The translations under genes were made by a program, and so were the position numbers. From an uncultured Flavobacteriales bacterium (lineage in GTDB: Bacteria; Bacteroidota; Bacteroidia; Flavobacteriales_D; Parvicellaceae), in NCBI GenBank assembly GCA_913030835.1, contig CAJWDP010000010.1, positions 19,168 through 83,167 on the forward strand: a stretch of 64,000 nucleotides of DNA, given 5' to 3'. Below are positions 63,937 to 64,000 of the stretch, one piece after another; within the stretch, counting starts at the first letter, position 1, and every line of letters begins with the position of its first letter. Below the pieces are notes generated by a model. It was not told where the DNA came from. It did not search any database and saw only the letters and a list, made by a program, of their open reading frames with translations.

Positions 63937-64000
63937 TCAAACCGTTTTGATGAAGAGGTTACTATCGAACCGAACCTGCTCACCGTACACCCCATTTTCT
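63937..64000 (-). CDS. Possible 3' end of a minus-strand gene cut by the window edge
   Basis: Minus frame open from the window end to a TGA at 63937-63939; reads ENGVYGEQVRFDSNLFIKTV. The tail looks protein-like, but 20 codons are too few to name a family. Confidence 0.35.
   Translation of the reverse strand, partial: ENGVYGEQVRFDSNLFIKTV

Overview
The window looks like ordinary chromosome of a free-living, aerobic member of the Bacteroidota, most likely a marine Flavobacteriales lineage. Evidence: an alternative complex III (act) operon fused to cytochrome oxidase genes, type IX secretion (T9SS) cargo with both types of C-terminal sorting domain, a PorP/SprF protein and an OmpA-like partner, promoters that fit TTG-N17-23-TANNTTTG, many GTG/TTG starts, and moderately AT-rich DNA. 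I see no rRNA, tRNA, insertion sequence, prophage or CRISPR array. Genes are tightly packed and no gene-free stretch exceeds 300 bases.

Layout. 1-3.2 kb: a possible gene end, a small conserved protein with its own terminator, queG (tRNA queuosine), ruvB (recombination) and a secreted beta-barrel-like protein. 3.2-15.9 kb: an eight-gene minus-strand respiratory operon actABCDEF-ctaC-ctaD, which carries electrons from menaquinol through alternative complex III to a heme-copper oxidase. 16-21 kb: a SPOR-domain protein, then rimP-nusA-infB with a strong promoter and an intrinsic-terminator-like hairpin in its leader. 21-30 kb: a MORN-repeat protein, a lipoprotein joining a degenerate GH3 domain to a serine hydrolase, an M15-type peptidase, a CTP-synthase-like amidotransferase homologue without its catalytic cysteine, a threonine dehydratase/asparaginase pair and hemB. 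30-42.6 kb: cell-surface section with a type-A T9SS cargo protein, an outer-membrane-like protein, a cold-shock-like protein, a large hypothetical protein, and a three-gene adhesin-porP-ompA operon closed by a terminator.

42.7-50 kb: S9 oligopeptidase, FAD monooxygenase, and a metal-uptake module: TonB receptor plus a tiny Cys/His-rich lipoprotein, divergent from a Fur-family regulator, with two palindromic operators between them (most simply a Zur/zinc system). 50-64 kb: rluE-like pseudouridine synthase, a YgiQ-type radical SAM protein, hypothetical proteins, a short SSB, an MBOAT/SGNH-like polysaccharide acylation pair, a SOUL heme protein, a membrane-linked SpoIIE-type phosphatase, an AAA ATPase, an M1 metallopeptidase coupled to a DUF6702 protein, and a C1 peptidase.

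I found no clearly new multi-gene system. The best leads are individual: two apparent pseudoenzymes (GH3 and amidotransferase), an unusually enlarged CuA subunit, recurring His-rich segments across the respiratory operon, the nusA-operon leader terminator, the paired metal operators, and a queG gene whose conserved N-terminus has no normal start codon.
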